From positions 124,001 to 188,000 of the forward strand of contig JAUIRK010001026.1 of assembly GCA_030549495.1 (NCBI GenBank): DNA of 64,000 nucleotides, written 5' to 3'. This document shows, piece by piece, positions 25,122 to 38,200 of the stretch; position 1 is the stretch's first letter, and each line of letters opens with the position of its first letter. Under the pieces are notes generated by a model. It was not told the origin of the DNA and did not search any database. It saw nothing but the letters and a program-made list of their open reading frames with translations. This stretch comes from Nectonema munidae (lineage: Eukaryota; Nematomorpha; Nectonematoida; Nectonematidae). The translations under genes and the position numbers were made by a program.

Positions 25122-26110
25122 TTTTTTATCAAAATCAATCAAACCTGTCGAAAAATTGATTTATATTTGACAGCACATCTCAAAAAGGAACTTTTTATTT
25201 AAATAATTATATAAAGTTTTTTACACATGTATGTATACCCATTTTCAAATATGCTGAATTCAGTGGTGATATTCATTTTTTATGAAAATCAATCAAACCT
25301 GTCAAAAAATTGATCTAAATGTGACAGCTCATCTCAAAAAGAAACTTTTTATCTAAATAATTATATAAAGTTTTTTACACATGTATACCCATTTTCAAAT
25401 ATGCTGAATTCAATAGTGATATTCATTTTTTATGAAAATCAATCAAATCTGTCAAAAAAAGTGATTTACATATGACATCTCATCTCAAATAAGAAACTTT
25501 TTATCTTAATCATATAATGTTTTTTACACATATACACCCATTTTTAAGCATGCTGAATTCACCGGTGATATTCATTTTTTTTATAAAAATCAATTAAAGT
25601 TATCAAAGCATTGATTTATATATGACAGCTCATCTTAAAAAGAAACTTTTTATCTAAGTAATAATATAAAGTTTTTTACACATATATACCCATTTTTAAG
25701 CATGCGTAATTCAGTGGTAATTCATTTTTTTAATGAAAATCAATCAAAACTGTCAAAAAATTGATTTATCCCAAAAAGAAAGGATCAGGCACGGTTTTTT
25801 GAATTAGGGAATTACGTTTAATAGAAAGTATAGGGAGGTGATGAAGTTTACCGTGTATGACATTTTACACACATATATCCATTTTCAAGTAGGCTGTGTT
25901 TACTGGTTATATTCATTTTTTTTTATAAATATTAGTCAAACCTGACAAAATAATTTAAATATGACAGCCCATATCAAAATTAAAATTTTTATTCTTTTAA
26001 TGTTTTTTTATACATTTCAAGTATGTATAATTTAATGATGATGTTTATTTTTTTTATGAAATCAATAAAACCTGTCAAAAAATCGATTAAACCTGTAAAT
26101 CAATCTCAAA
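25122..26110. repeat. tandem array 1, about 150-bp period, about 7 copies
   Basis: The word AAAATCAATC(A/T)AA recurs at about 25131, 25285, 25435, 25586 and 25736, then about 25926 and 26060, each followed by CTGTCAAAAA-type text, TGACAGC and TTTTTTACACAT. Early spacings are 149-154 bp. One copy carries about 45 extra bases (25775-25860). Confidence 0.85.
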
Positions 26111-27229
26111 TATATAAACAAAAAATAACTTCTACTTGCAGTATTTCTCTGGTAATTATTTTCTTAATTTATTTAATAAACCAACTTTAGGTGTTTAATT
26201 CACTCAAAATATTTCATTCTACATTAACTTATGTAACTCGATAGGACCTCTATCTTTTTGGCTACAAATTCGTTATCGGCTCGTAGTCTCTAAGTCATAT
26301 TATAACTTACAGTATGGCTATTCATTCCATGATGATCCTTTCTTTGTAGCTCTTTTTTCATTAGAAATTTATATTCTTCAATGTTTGTTCGAAAAATTTT
26401 TTATAATGATAAAATTACTTTTTTCCTCTCTCAAAGCATTCCGATTAAAGAATCTTCTTGATGATCTTAGACTTTTTTTTATCAGGCCTGAATATTTGTC
26501 AACCAATCTCATTTTTTTCTGATAAATCATTCATGATGTTCATTGTTCAATTACAAAAAGTTGTCCACATTCTTCATCTAAAAAATTATCTCTTTGACGC
26601 AAAAGGAAAAAGATGGACAAATTCAATTTAAATTAAAAATATCTTGATAGTGACTAAATTCTCACATATTGGCATCTGAGCCATTTTTGATAAATCTGAC
26701 CTATTCTAAATTTTCAGATTGCCTACCATCTTAGATAAATGTTAATTGTAATCCTTGATGATAAGCCATAGAATTAAATATTTTCCATTTTGTAAAAGAA
26801 GAACTTCTTTTTCACAGTCAAAATCTTTTTTGAAGCATCTAATATTATATAATTAAACCACTTCCTAGTTCATTAGAACATGGTAGATCTTCCATTTAGT
26901 CAAGATACATATTTTTTTTAATTATTTGTTTTGATCACATGTTCTCTTTTCAATTAGTTTTCAACTTGGTTCCTTCTCCCATACAAATTTTCAAAAGATT
27001 TTATAATACGTTTTGTTTTTTTTAAATAAATATTTCATACTCAAGATGATTGTAGAAAGTATTATAAGCCAAAATATACAAAAAAAAAGTATATTTTTAC
27101 TATATACCTAATATGCAGCCATTTTTTGAAAATTTTTACAGAACTGATTTTCAGGCATACATTACTAATTCAATTGCCACTTCGAGATATTTTTTAACCG
27201 TATTATCCAAAATCCAGTACAGAAATAAA
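26111..27229. other. no gene recognised between two tandem arrays
   Basis: This is AT-rich sequence without supported ORFs or repeat structure that I could phase. Confidence 0.4.
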
Positions 27230-28250
27230 ATAAGCATAGTCGATTTGGTATAAAACAGATATTTTATTTTTTTGAAAATATTATTGAAGGCAGTATCTAA
27301 AAGTAAACCGCAAATCTGATTGAAGCTTTCAGATATTTTAAAACCATAAATGCCAAACCTGAGTCCAAAAATCAAACCAGCATCTTCCATTTGGCATAAA
27401 AACAGATATTTTATTTAAATTTCAAAAATATTTCTGTAGACATTAGACGTAAATCGAACATTTGATTGACACTTTCAGACATTTAAAACCTCTAAATGCA
27501 AAAAATAATTTCAGAAATTAAAATTATCATGGTCGAATTGGTATAAAAACATATATTTCATGTAAAATTAAAGAGAATATTTTGAGATATAGTTTTCAGA
27601 CATAAACCGCAAATTAGATTGACACTAGCAGTAAAACCTCTAAATGCGAAAACTGTGTTCAGAAATGAAATCATCATGATCTATTTGCTATAAAAACATA
27701 TATTTCATTGTAAAATTTGAATGAATGTTTTTGGAGACAATTTTTAGAAGTAAACCGCAAATTTGATTGACACTTATAGGTATTTTCACATCCTAAACGT
27801 AAAAAATGAGTCCAGAAATGAAACCAGCATGGCCGATTTAGTATAACATATATTTCATTGTAAAATTTGAATGAATGTTTTCGGAGATAATTTTTAGAAG
27901 TAAACCGCAAATTTGATTACACATATAGGTATTTTCACATCCTAAACGTAAAAAATGAGTTTAGAAATGAAACCAGAATGGCCGATTTAGTATAACACAT
28001 ATATTTTATGTAAAATTTGAAGGAATGTTTTGGAGACAATTTTCAGAAGTAAACCGCAAATTTGATTAACACTTATAGGTATTTTGAGATCCTAAATGTT
28101 AAAAATGAGTCCAGAAATGAAAACAGCATGACCGATTTAGTATAAAAACATATATTTTATGTAAAATTTGAAGGTATATTTTATTAGATATATTTTTGAT
28201 CAATCAAAATTTTGATTGACATTTTCTGAAAAGTAGCCATGATTATTGAA
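27230..28250. repeat. tandem array 2, about 147-bp period, about 7 copies
   Basis: TAAACCGCAAAT(T/C) recurs near 27305, 27605, 27753, 27902 and 28050, with degenerate copies near 27450 and 28195. Each copy has TTGATTGACACTT, AGAAATGAAA and ACATATATTT words. The sequence is unrelated to array 1. Open frames at 27151-27910 are shadows of the repeats. Confidence 0.85.
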
Positions 28251-29280
28251 AAAATTAAATATATAAAGTGTTATGCGTTCCAAACTGTATATAATTATAA
28301 ATGTTCAATATATTATATAATATAGATCCTAAGTTATAAGGTTAAGTACAGATAATGTCAAAATTTTGCTGAAAAATTTTAAATTTTGATTTTGATTGAC
28401 AGTTTTGGACATGAAAGGGTCATTCAACTACCATGAAAATAGTTTCAAAAGATGCAGCTAGCGATTTTAGGAAAAGTCACAAAATTTAAAGGAATATGAT
28501 TCAGCCAATTTTCTATAATTAATTTTTTAGTGAAGTTTTACGTATGGTTTTTAACTAATAGGGTTAAGCAAGACGATTCTAAAATGCAAAAAATCATTAT
28601 AAATTAGTTTTAAAAAGTTTTCATTATACGAATTAAAATGAATTATGGAAATTTTTTCAATCGAAAATTTTTTCAAAATTTTTTTTTTAAATCCTGAAGG
28701 CAAAATGAAAATTTTGAAAAAAAAATTTTTTGATTTTTTTTATTTTCGTCAAAATTTTAAAAGTAACTTCAAAAAGGTAAATTTTAAATGTTTCACCAAT
28801 TTTAAAACTAAAGATTTTCATACCAAAAGTGAAAGAATTTGCAAAAACTATGAAAAGAAGTGATTTTTCGCGGTGAGGTTATATAAGGTTAAATTGAAAA
28901 ACAACAGTTCAAATGATATTCAGTGTTAGTTTCAGTATTGAAAGTCAAAGATTTTTTTTTCATTATTTGATTTCGAATATTTTCATGCCTCTGAAACATT
29001 CATATTGCAAGTGATAAAATTTGGAATATTGTTTTTCGAAAGACAATGATGAAACAGTCTTTTATGTAATTGAGAAGTGTAATAAGAAGAACTTGGACAG
29101 AGGAGACTGGGAAGTTTGCTTTTGATGTATATGATATTTTTCATGATAAGATAAGTGAAAGAATGTACAGAATCAAAACATATATATATATATTTAATCA
29201 TAAACATACAATAAACACATGCACTATACCGAAAAGATTTCAAACTTCTAATAATAAATAAAAACAATTAACGAGATGAA
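28251..29280. other. no gene recognised
   Basis: This is AT-rich sequence. The frame at 28645-28863 is Phe/Lys low-complexity without a motif. Confidence 0.35.
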
Positions 29281-29388
29281 AATACAAATATAAATTTGAA
29301 ATTTGTAACTCTTTTGAGACTACTCGCTAAAAATCTTTTTTGAAACTACTCCATCGAGTAGGAGCGAGCCGGCTGAATCCCACCGCTG
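29281..29388. mobile_element. hAT-type terminal sequence
   Basis: Read in reverse it starts CAGCGGTGGGATTCAGCC and contains two TACTCG words separated by TTTTTAG-like text. The same layout occurs at 22400-22490 (CAGGGATGGGTTTCAAAT followed by ACTACTCGG and CTACTCGAT) in the opposite orientation. The two could be the ends of one element of about 7 kb containing the hAT gene and both arrays, but flanking 8-bp sequences do not match. Confidence 0.5.
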
Positions 29389-29454
29389 CCTTTGAGCAGT
29401 TTACATAAGAGTTTTGAGCAGTTTGTTCACGTATCAAGTTAATAAAAAATCATG

Positions 29455-29625
29455 TACAGTGGTACCTAAGTTTTCGACCACAATTCGTTCCTCCGAATCA
29501 CTTATTCCCATAAGAATTAATGTAAAAGCAAATAATCCGTTCTCAAACACCAAATCAACTGTACTGTTCATGTATGTAGGACTTTGTACAAAAAAATCAT
29601 GGTCAAAAACCAAAGTACCACTGTA
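29455..29625. mobile_element. Tigger (pogo-type) MITE with TA duplication
   Basis: The element at 29457-29623 begins CAGTGGTACCTAAG and ends CTTTGGTACTTTG-like in reverse (CAAAGTACCACTG on plus). It is flanked by TA on both sides. CAGTGGTACC is a classic Tigger end. Its 167 bp have no real coding capacity. Confidence 0.75.
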
Positions 29626-29759
29626 AAAAGGAAAAAATGTTTATTCATAACGTACGAGTGAATAACAGAGCAAGTTACTACTCAGAAGTAGAGCCCTCTT
29701 CTATAGTAACTTTTTCGGAATCACAGTTTTCATTTTGTTCTACAACTAATCTTTGTTTT

Positions 29760-30600
29760 TTCAGCTGAGGTAGGATCTACTTTGGAGTATCTGTCCTTTC
29801 CATAAAAATTTTTCCATGCGTTTGTTGTTTTTGTGGGCTCTTTAAATATTTTTTTAAATGAGTCTTCACATTGTCACTGAACATGTTTACTGTTCTGTTT
29901 GTAGTCACCGTGTTTCCACACATCAAAAGAGTCAACCTGTCTTTCATAGGTTTATGACCTGGTAGCGCTTTTTCCTCTTTTGTTATATAAGTGCGGTTTG
30001 GCAACTTTTTCCAAAATAAACAAACCTGTTTCGCCTCCATTAAAAACCTGTTCTAGGAGAGAAAACCTTCCGCTTTTATGAAATCATTCATTTTCTTTTT
30101 CAAACTTCTTTGCTCTCTCCTTCTTTGAACTTAAAATTCCACTTCTTTTTTAAAACTTTTCGAACCATCTGCTTGCTTTAAAATCCAACTTTTCAAAACT
30201 TGCACCATGGATTTTATTAACTAGATCTCCATAAATATTTAAAACTTTTTCACAGATAAATGCTTCACTCATACGATCCCCTTTCAACAGTTTCTCATTA
30301 ATAAACACGAGCAATAACTTTTCAACTTCTTCAATTATTATCCGTGCTCTTTGTTTACTAATCACTTTAGATCCTTTTGCAACATGGAGCCCCTTTAATA
30401 ATCTCTCTATTTTTCAAAAACGTTGATAATGTAGATTTGGTATGTATTGGGTCTGACGCAAGATTGGAAACACGAAGTCCATTTTCATATTTTGCTATTA
30501 TTTCCTTCCTTATTTCTAGGGTTACTCTCTTAGTTTTTCGCTTTCCTTTGTCACCGTCACTTACATTTTCTTTAGAAGACATGAGTAGCACTGTATCTAA
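29760..30600 (-). pseudogene. Tigger/pogo transposase pseudogene
   Basis: Minus-strand fragments are in family order. 30591-30367 carries a psq-type helix-turn-helix (RVTLEIRKEIIAKYENG, then TKSTLSTFLKN). 30365-30150 is a CENP-B-type DNA-binding domain (VEKLLLVFINEKLLKGD, FICEKVL, FKASRWFEKF). 30040-29777 is the start of the DDE domain (LFWKKLPNRTYITKEEKALP, GHKPMKDRLTLLMCGN). Frameshifts separate the parts, and the DDE domain is cut off. The adjacent MITE at 29457-29623 has Tigger-type ends. Confidence 0.85.
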
Positions 30601-30604
30601 ATAA

Positions 30605-31870
30605 TAAATATGTCATAAAAATGTCATTTTATAAGCTCTTACCTACTAAGAGAAAAAGAAAGAAAACGCAACTGACAAGTGTAAATTATAAAAGATGAGA
30701 GTATGATTTGTTATGTGCACTGTTAGTATATATAACGTGTAAATGTTATCAATTCTTAAGAGCTTTTAATTTGGGGTTTCTATTTTGTATATTCCACAAA
30801 GTTTCTTGACTATAAAATATTTTCTAAATAAATTTTGTTCATAGGGGATTATGTCTAGATAAAATTTGTCATGCCGGATATTTTGATCTAGTACGCATCA
30901 GGAGCCATAGATTCAAAAGATATACAATACTATACCTAAAATATGAGAATTACATATTTAAATCATTTACTCCAAACGTCGCCAAGATATGGTATGTGCA
31001 CCAGTACAATGGCATACAAGCCCGTAAGCTGAATACAAATGTACATTTTACTTTTAACTATATTTCAAGCAACATTTTCAAATGTTCTATTTCTAGCGTA
31101 AAATATGAAGTTACCTATAATCGGTGGTAATACATTTTTCCTTAAAATATTTTCCTACTGAACACAAATAATTTTAACGATGTCAAATTACAAATGTTAG
31201 CTCACTGAAATGGGTGTTGTTTGCAAGCTGACGTTGCAAACGCATACTTTTTGAAACTAGTTGTATACTTAGCAGGAAGAGAATTTTACTTAAGTAAAAT
31301 TAGTCAGGCAACCTTGCTTCTTGCAGTCAGTCTAATATATCGTCCTTCCCAAAAAAGCGTAACGTCGTGTGTCTGTTTGTGTTCATTTCTTTTGATTCGT
31401 TGATTCTCAATAAGTGTGAATGTTATTGTTGCTACTCTATTCAACCCTAAATGATCATTATGTTTCGATTGAACTTAGAAACGATCGGGCATCGATTCAC
31501 ATACACCATTCTTTAGCCTTATTATATCAATTTTATATAAATTTGATTTTCTTACCTCTATGATGGTAGAATTTTCCATGGTGAAATTTACCTAACATAG
31601 TTCCGAAAATTTCACCAATACAAATTAACTTTATTAAATCAGCTCTCGCACTGTCGTCCCCGTGAGTAAAATGTGTTGGACAGCATTAAACTATGCTGTA
31701 AGCTTTCATAGTGACAACAAGACTAATGAATTTGGAAAATGCTTTAGTCAGTGTCAAGAAGAGAAGTCTGTGCCTTTTGAAAATAATGTTTAGTCCATTT
31801 GCCCAATATCCAGTTTATAAGGATCGCTACATTATAAACAAGTGTTAGAAGAAAAAAAGAAATAAATTAT
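30605..31870. other. no gene recognised; 3' flank of the galectin gene
   Basis: No supported coding exon was seen. The 60-residue frame at 31221-31403 has no motif. Confidence 0.4.
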
Positions 31871-31874
31871 AGAT

Positions 31875-31880
31875 TTTATT
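31875..31880 (-). terminator. polyadenylation signal of the galectin gene
   Basis: AATAAA on the minus strand, about 190 bases past the galectin stop codon at 32071-32073. This is a plausible 3' UTR length. Other A/T-rich words nearby make the exact site uncertain. Confidence 0.5.
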
Positions 31881-32070
31881 TAAAAAGAGAAATTTTTAAT
31901 GAAAAACAAAATGAAAGTTCACAACTGACTATCATAGATATGTAACAAAAATCAACATAAACAATGACTTTTAAAAAGCGCTTACATTGTGAAAAGTGAT
32001 TGTACGTAAGATGAGAGAGATGATAAAGAAAACATGAAAAAAGAGAGGAAAGAAATTGATTGGAGTCGCA

Positions 32071-32202
32071 TCACTGGATACAAACATACTTGATCTTAAT
32101 GTCTCCAGAAATGACCAAAGTGTCAATCGCTGACAGAGGCTTCAAATAGTAAGGATACTCCCAAAAGTCTTGCCCGTCAACGCCAATATAATATCCATCA
32201 CT
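32071..32202 (-). CDS. galectin exon 10 (CRD3 end, stop)
   Basis: The exon follows an acceptor TTTTTTAG and encodes 43 residues then TGA. It holds YYIGVDGQDFWEY, KPLSAIDTL and SGDIKIKYV, the usual galectin C-terminal strands. It enters in phase 0, matching the CAA|GTAATC donor of exon 9. Confidence 0.9.
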   Translation of the reverse strand, partial: SDGYYIGVDGQDFWEYPYYLKPLSAIDTLVISGDIKIKYVCIQ

Positions 32203-35200
32203 CTAAAAAAACAAACATGAGAGATTTTGTCGAAAAATTAACATAAATTAAATATACTCCACCCACATGTGTCGTTTATCAGCGCATACACCATATTATG
32301 AAATACACTCATCATACCTCCTAATGAAATAAGCTTGATAATTTAATTGTCGATGTAATTTCCCTATGTAGACACTTTATCATACAATATATTATTATAC
32401 TACACCAGTCGCTTTATTATTTAACCTTTTTATTAAAAAAAAATTGGTTAAAAATGCATAAAACATTATTTATTTATAAATTAGTTTTATATAAATGCTT
32501 ATAATATGAAAATAAAAAAAAATGGAAAATTTATTTAATTACATACAAATATTCATTTTCAACTTTTTATAGATGAACTTTTCTAGCTTTTTGTTAGCAA
32601 ACTCTTCAATAACTTCGTCAAAAACTTTTTTCAGGCCTCAGATTTGTTGTGTATGCATGTTTTTTTGTGTTTGTCAAATGAAAATATCTTACAACACAAA
32701 CGGTTATAAAGATCTTAACATCATATTGATTGCAATATATGAGTGATTTCAAAATATGCCGCCCGGGGCGGACCGCCCCCACCTAGTTACGTCACTGTAC
32801 TACACATATCTGGAGATCAATGCTTAATAATTACATATATTTTACCATCCAAGAGAAATTGAATTTTAAAAGGAATGAAAATCAAAACTTGAGCGTATAT
32901 CACCTATAGTTTCGAGATTTCTTAGATTATAATCCAGAATATAGTATAAAAGCTTCAAACACGTATAATGACGCATAAAAAGAAAAGCTAATCCATTAAA
33001 AACTCTTAAAAAATTGTTTCAAAAAGATGAGGCCTTTTAAATGCATTTTTACTGTTTTTGTGATAAAACATTGTATACAATTAAAAAATCTCCCTCTCTG
33101 TAGATTGTATAGATAGCAAAGCATTTGGAAAGCATTTTGCAAGGGGTTCTCGTGGTTTACAAGTTTCAATCATGTTAAAAATAGAAAAATAAAGGCAATA
33201 ATTTTGGTGAGGATCAAGAAAGAGGATAAACCTTGAAGTCTCGAAAAATCTCGAGACACAAACTCTGCGTATATTCAAAGTTTAAAGAATTACTGTTAAA
33301 CAGTTTTCATTTTAAAGCAGTGTTCCTTTGCATAATCCGAGCTGGAGTCACATAAGTTTTTAAATGAGTTGACAGTGATTATAAGTACACTCTATTTTTA
33401 ATTTTTATAGCTGTACTCCCATACTAAAGTTAATGTAATCAATCATATAGAGTTGATACAAATATTTCATATGGTAAATTTTAATAAATATAAAGATTAT
33501 ATTTCAAACAAAAGCATTCAATAATAATATACGTAACTTTAAAAATTATGGAACATAAAAGAATTTCAATAAAGTAGCGCTTTTCATTTGAACAAATATT
33601 TGGATCGATCCAAAAAAGGTTTGAAAAAACTACTGTCGAATCATTTGAAAAACTTGGTCGGTTTAGGACATTCTTTCCCAAACTGTAGGCCATCACCCCC
33701 CTGGGGGCCATAAAGCAAAATTTAAGGGGCCATAATCTGAGGCTATGCATAAATAAAACCAGAGGAGTTTAGTGGGTAGATAGCCAGTGGAGGGAAGGCT
33801 TCTTAGCAACCTCACCCTTCACACTGAGTAGAATTGTCTCCAAACTTGAGTTCTTAATTGTTACAATGTCATCAAATTTGTAAGATTCAAAGATTAAATC
33901 CCATAGCGTAGGATTAATAAACCTTTTCCATCTAGTGGATTTTCTGTTTCCTTCTTCTTGAAACACCTTTTGGCATAATGCCCTTTTTAATTAATCTTAT
34001 GATTATAATTGTTAGATACTAGTAGACAGTCACGGTATTCACCGGCTATGATTGTTGTGGGGGCCATAGACAAGGATCATGTATGAAAAGTGGGTAACGA
34101 TCAGAAAAAGTTAGGAAACCACTGGTTTAGGAGGACCAAGCGAAAAAATGTCATAATTGTACACATAATGTTCTTTATTATTGACATATTTAGAAAACGG
34201 TATAAAATAATTTTAGTAGAGCATAAATAGTAAACCAAAATCTACTTTTCAAAAAATTTATCTTTGGCCCAGATAGATGTCAATTAAATGATGCTACCTT
34301 TGAAACTTTAAAGTTTATTATCATATGCAACCCTAAGAATAGCATAAGCCATTAGATGTGATGAAAGAAGCTGAATAAAATTGAAATTTGTATTAGATGT
34401 ACTAAAATATAAAAATGTGATAACTATGATTGATAAATTATGAGCATTGTATTTTGTTTTGTCTTACCTGTAAAAATAAAATGTATTTTTGAAAGTATGC
34501 CGAATACTTTTTATAGTATATCTGTATTTGTAATTGAAATATTCTTATAAAAAAATATTTGGATTTGTATTAAAAACACTCCCAAATGTATTTGACCCAA
34601 GTCTCGTTTGTTCCTTATTATTGGTAAACTCTTCTTCAGATCTCATATTTATATGACTGAATCAGCTAGTTTTTCTAGAACCTTATTTATTTTAAACTAA
34701 GTTTAACCATGATTCTTAACTATATAAAATCTCAAATAAAAAATTTATTCAAAAATTAAGAATAAAATGACTTATTTTTAATTCCAAGTAGTTCAAAACA
34801 TTCAAGTACATCGTATTATTGTTGATTTGTTTGGAAAAAAAATTTAGATTTCCAAAAGTTTTGAGAAGCTTTCGGTTATTTCAGTTTTTTGAACTTAAAA
34901 TAAAAAAATTTCATTCTTAAAAACATAGGGTACATCTTATTTTTTTTAATTGCCCGAAAAAAATATTTCAAAAAGTTTTTGGATTTGGATTTATTTTTCC
35001 GAAATAAACTTCATTGTGAAAAATTGTGAAAGTTTTGATTGATATGACGCAATTGCATCGGATGTGTCAAACTTACTATGAGCAAAGACGACTTAATTAT
35101 GGATCAAATGCAAGACCACACGGTATTTAATGCTACCCCTTACTCACGCTTCCATCTTTTATACGCGGATGTTAAAAAAGATAGAGAATGCGGCTTCAAT

Positions 35201-38200
35201 AAAAAATATTCTTCTGATTAATATTACAAAAGGAGGCTTTACAACACACTTCTACTCAAAGCAAAGCTCAATGATGTCATTAAATTAGAACAGGCGTGGC
35301 CAATCGTTTATGGGGTATGCGTCAAATATGTTTTCTGATGATGACGCGCAAAAATTTATTATTCTTTATCAGCCGGTTAACCATCAGAATAATCCGGGAT
35401 TTGCGTTTAAAAAGGCCGACCGCTTTTACTCCTCTAAAGTGCATTTAAGTCGTTAACCCGTTTAAATATAAAATTGAAAATTTTTATACTTCAAAAATTA
35501 ACATTATTTTTATTATTATTAATGTAAAAACTCTGTTTTTTAGCCTTAGGTTTCCTCGGTATCAAATACTTCAAAAAATTACTGATTTTTAACATAGAAA
35601 GTGATCAGTGCGACATTTCAGTTGGCTACCTACTGAGTTGGACAATATGATAGCTAAGAAAAGTTTCAAGATTTGATTACTTGACAAAAAATGACCAAAT
35701 CAAACACATTTTTGTTTTTAAATGGAAAGAAGGGCGTTTTGACGTGCTTCTCAGTTTCGGCATCCCACTCGCCCTTCAATCGATAACTTCGCACCACAAC
35801 TTCCTTTCTTTCCCCATCCTTCAAGCGAACACTCAAGCCAAGGCCAACATCAGGATACGGCTTAGCAGTTGATTCTCTAAAAGAAAAAGCAAGTATAAAC
35901 TCCAAAGCTATGCAAATACATGCCCTCTAGTACTAACACGAATGCTAATTCTACAACTATACTAACTCCAACAATAAGCCTCCAAAATTTTACACATTAA
36001 GGCCCATTTAGAGATTGGTTGAGCACTTGTCAATCAACTATTATGCAAATTGACAACAAAAAAAATTGAATGGTCAAAATCGGCGGTGGAGTGGAAAATG
36101 TGCTTTATTATATTATATCCTATTGAGAAAGAAAGAAGCCAATCATCAGTCTTTAAAATTTTGTTTAAATAATCAATCAAAATGATTTTGCAAGTCTGCT
36201 TTTAGTTTGATATGGGAGATAGTTAACATATTTCCGTTTCTTTCCAACTTATTTTCTTTGGTCAAGGGCTTGTAATTATTTACCATATACCGTCTATCTT
36301 GTCAAGGTTCATTTTTGCTCATTCACATCATATGACACATTTTTTTGCCGTAATTCTTTTTGCGCGAATATCACTTAAAAAAGACATTCTTGATGTTTGT
36401 GGATATCAAGAAAACAGAAATGAGTAGGACAAATCTTACCGAAAATAAATAATAACAGGATAACGTTTTAAAATAAAGAAAAACACACCATTAAAGGATA
36501 CGCGACCGGAAAATTACTTCATGCTTTAATCTGAACATTTTTCTTTCCTAATTTTGAAAAACTTTACTGTAATATTGCATATAAAAAATTTAATTAAAAT
36601 TTTATATCACTATAAAATACTACTTGTAGTGAAGTATATGCAAAGAAAGTTTGATGCTGCGTTCAACATCCTTTAAATATGGAAGCCAAGTATTCAACCA
36701 ACCTTAGTCATGTCTTCTTTGGTGGTATTCTTAGTAAGAATTATATGCTTTTGTTTTCAATAGATGACATAACTCAAACATTTTTTATGTTATCTAATTT
36801 TTTGATTACATTTGTTGCCTTTTCTCCTTTCAAACTTATTTCATTAAGATAGGAAGGCTTTGTTATTCGATACGTTTACTCTTTTAATTACAAATTTGTC
36901 TGCTAAGCTTCTTTTTCTGAACTTTGTTCTTGAGTCATGCATTTAGAAGTTTCTTCTCTGAACCATAATGTTAAATAGATGAATCTTGCCGTTTGAGAGT
37001 TTTATTCACAAATTTTGTAATAAATATTTTTAAAATATAGAAATTGGGTAAAAAAAAATTTTTTGAAACATTTATTTCCAAAATTGTGGAGATTAGAATA
37101 AAAAAAGAATTAGATTTTTCGAATTAACAAAGAAAAATTTTCATGAGAAATGGCATTTATCGAACGGGGAATATTCCCAATGGAAATTTTCTAAGATGCA
37201 ATTTTCCTAGCTCCAAAGTATAAAAGAGTAATCTATCTTGCTACATTAGTTGCAAACTTTTTAAAAGAAAAGAAATTATTTACACATTTTGAGAGTGTGT
37301 TTATTAAAATATTTATAACACTGAACTTTTTCACGGAAACCTAAATACTCTTTTGCGGAATCGACATTGAAAAATTCTCTTCTAGGAGCAACGGTGAAAA
37401 ACTTACTTACCTAATAAATATTTATTGACAGAGTGATTTGTTCATCTCATTTAAAATATTTCTGTATTTCTTCTTACATTCTTGGCTCAGGAATTCAAAT
37501 TGCGAAGAAAAACAAAGTAATTATTATAAGAAACAAAGTCTAGAATACTTTTTATTTAAGAAAATATGTCCCTCTACTAAAGCTTTTCAGAAATTTTAGA
37601 CAAGGCGTTTCAAAACTGTAAGTAAACTTTATAAAATTGCAAATTCTAGAGCGCAAACAAAAAAAATAAAAAAATATATGTACATGACTATTTTATGTTT
37701 AATTAATAGCAAGGGTTAGGAAGGCTGGTAAATTTACCCCATAAATAATATAAGACTTATCAATAAAAAAAAGCCTTCTCAACGGTGCTTTAGACAAAGA
37801 TGTCTGTCAGATGTGAGATTCTTAAATCATATAAAAAGTAGACTTTGGAAATGATACCGATCGGTTTGTAGATTAACTTCAAACTTTTCTCCAAACTTCT
37901 GTTCTGCCTGAATAACGATCAATCTTCCCGGAGCTATGCCTCCGGGAATGTGCATGGCGAAGGGCTCACACGGTTCGTATACGGGAGGCGTCAAAGCGAC
38001 GGAGCGTGGAGAGAAGTTGTACTTTTCCGGGATTTTGACGTCGTAGCAAAAGCACTCCATGCAACCCGAATCCGCGGAAAAGGTATTTGAAGCAACCGTT
38101 ATCTATGCAATAATAAAATGTAATGAGAAAATAATAAGCCTTAACCGCCGCAAGACGGATATCATTCAACACCAACTCAAAAGAGCCGTAAAACTCTCAA

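Larger units (their letters stand above)
22724..25122 (-). pseudogene. decayed hAT transposase gene, interrupted by another hAT element
   Basis: Read on the minus strand, fragments appear in the order expected of a KIAA1586/ZNF862-type hAT transposase: 25122-24844 (with NNSRPFYDIEYL), 24704-24426 (LRENLVAFCSDGASVMLG and WHCLNHH), then after the insertion at 23754-24428 the continuation LQLVLNDSMNDVKQ at about 23747-23690. Next come a CSLRTTNAVW block near 23540, NGLQARNIT near 23380, and the dimerisation domain with VSTAEAERGFSMTNNICS at about 22920-22850. Several stops and frameshifts separate the blocks. The element is therefore non-functional. Possible element ends are CAGGGATGGG at 22400 and the inverse of CAGCGGTGGG ending at 29388. 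Confidence 0.8.

Noticed and set aside
25122-28250. CRISPR-like array
   Set aside because: The arrays are contiguous units of about 150 bp without unique spacers, in an animal-type genome.
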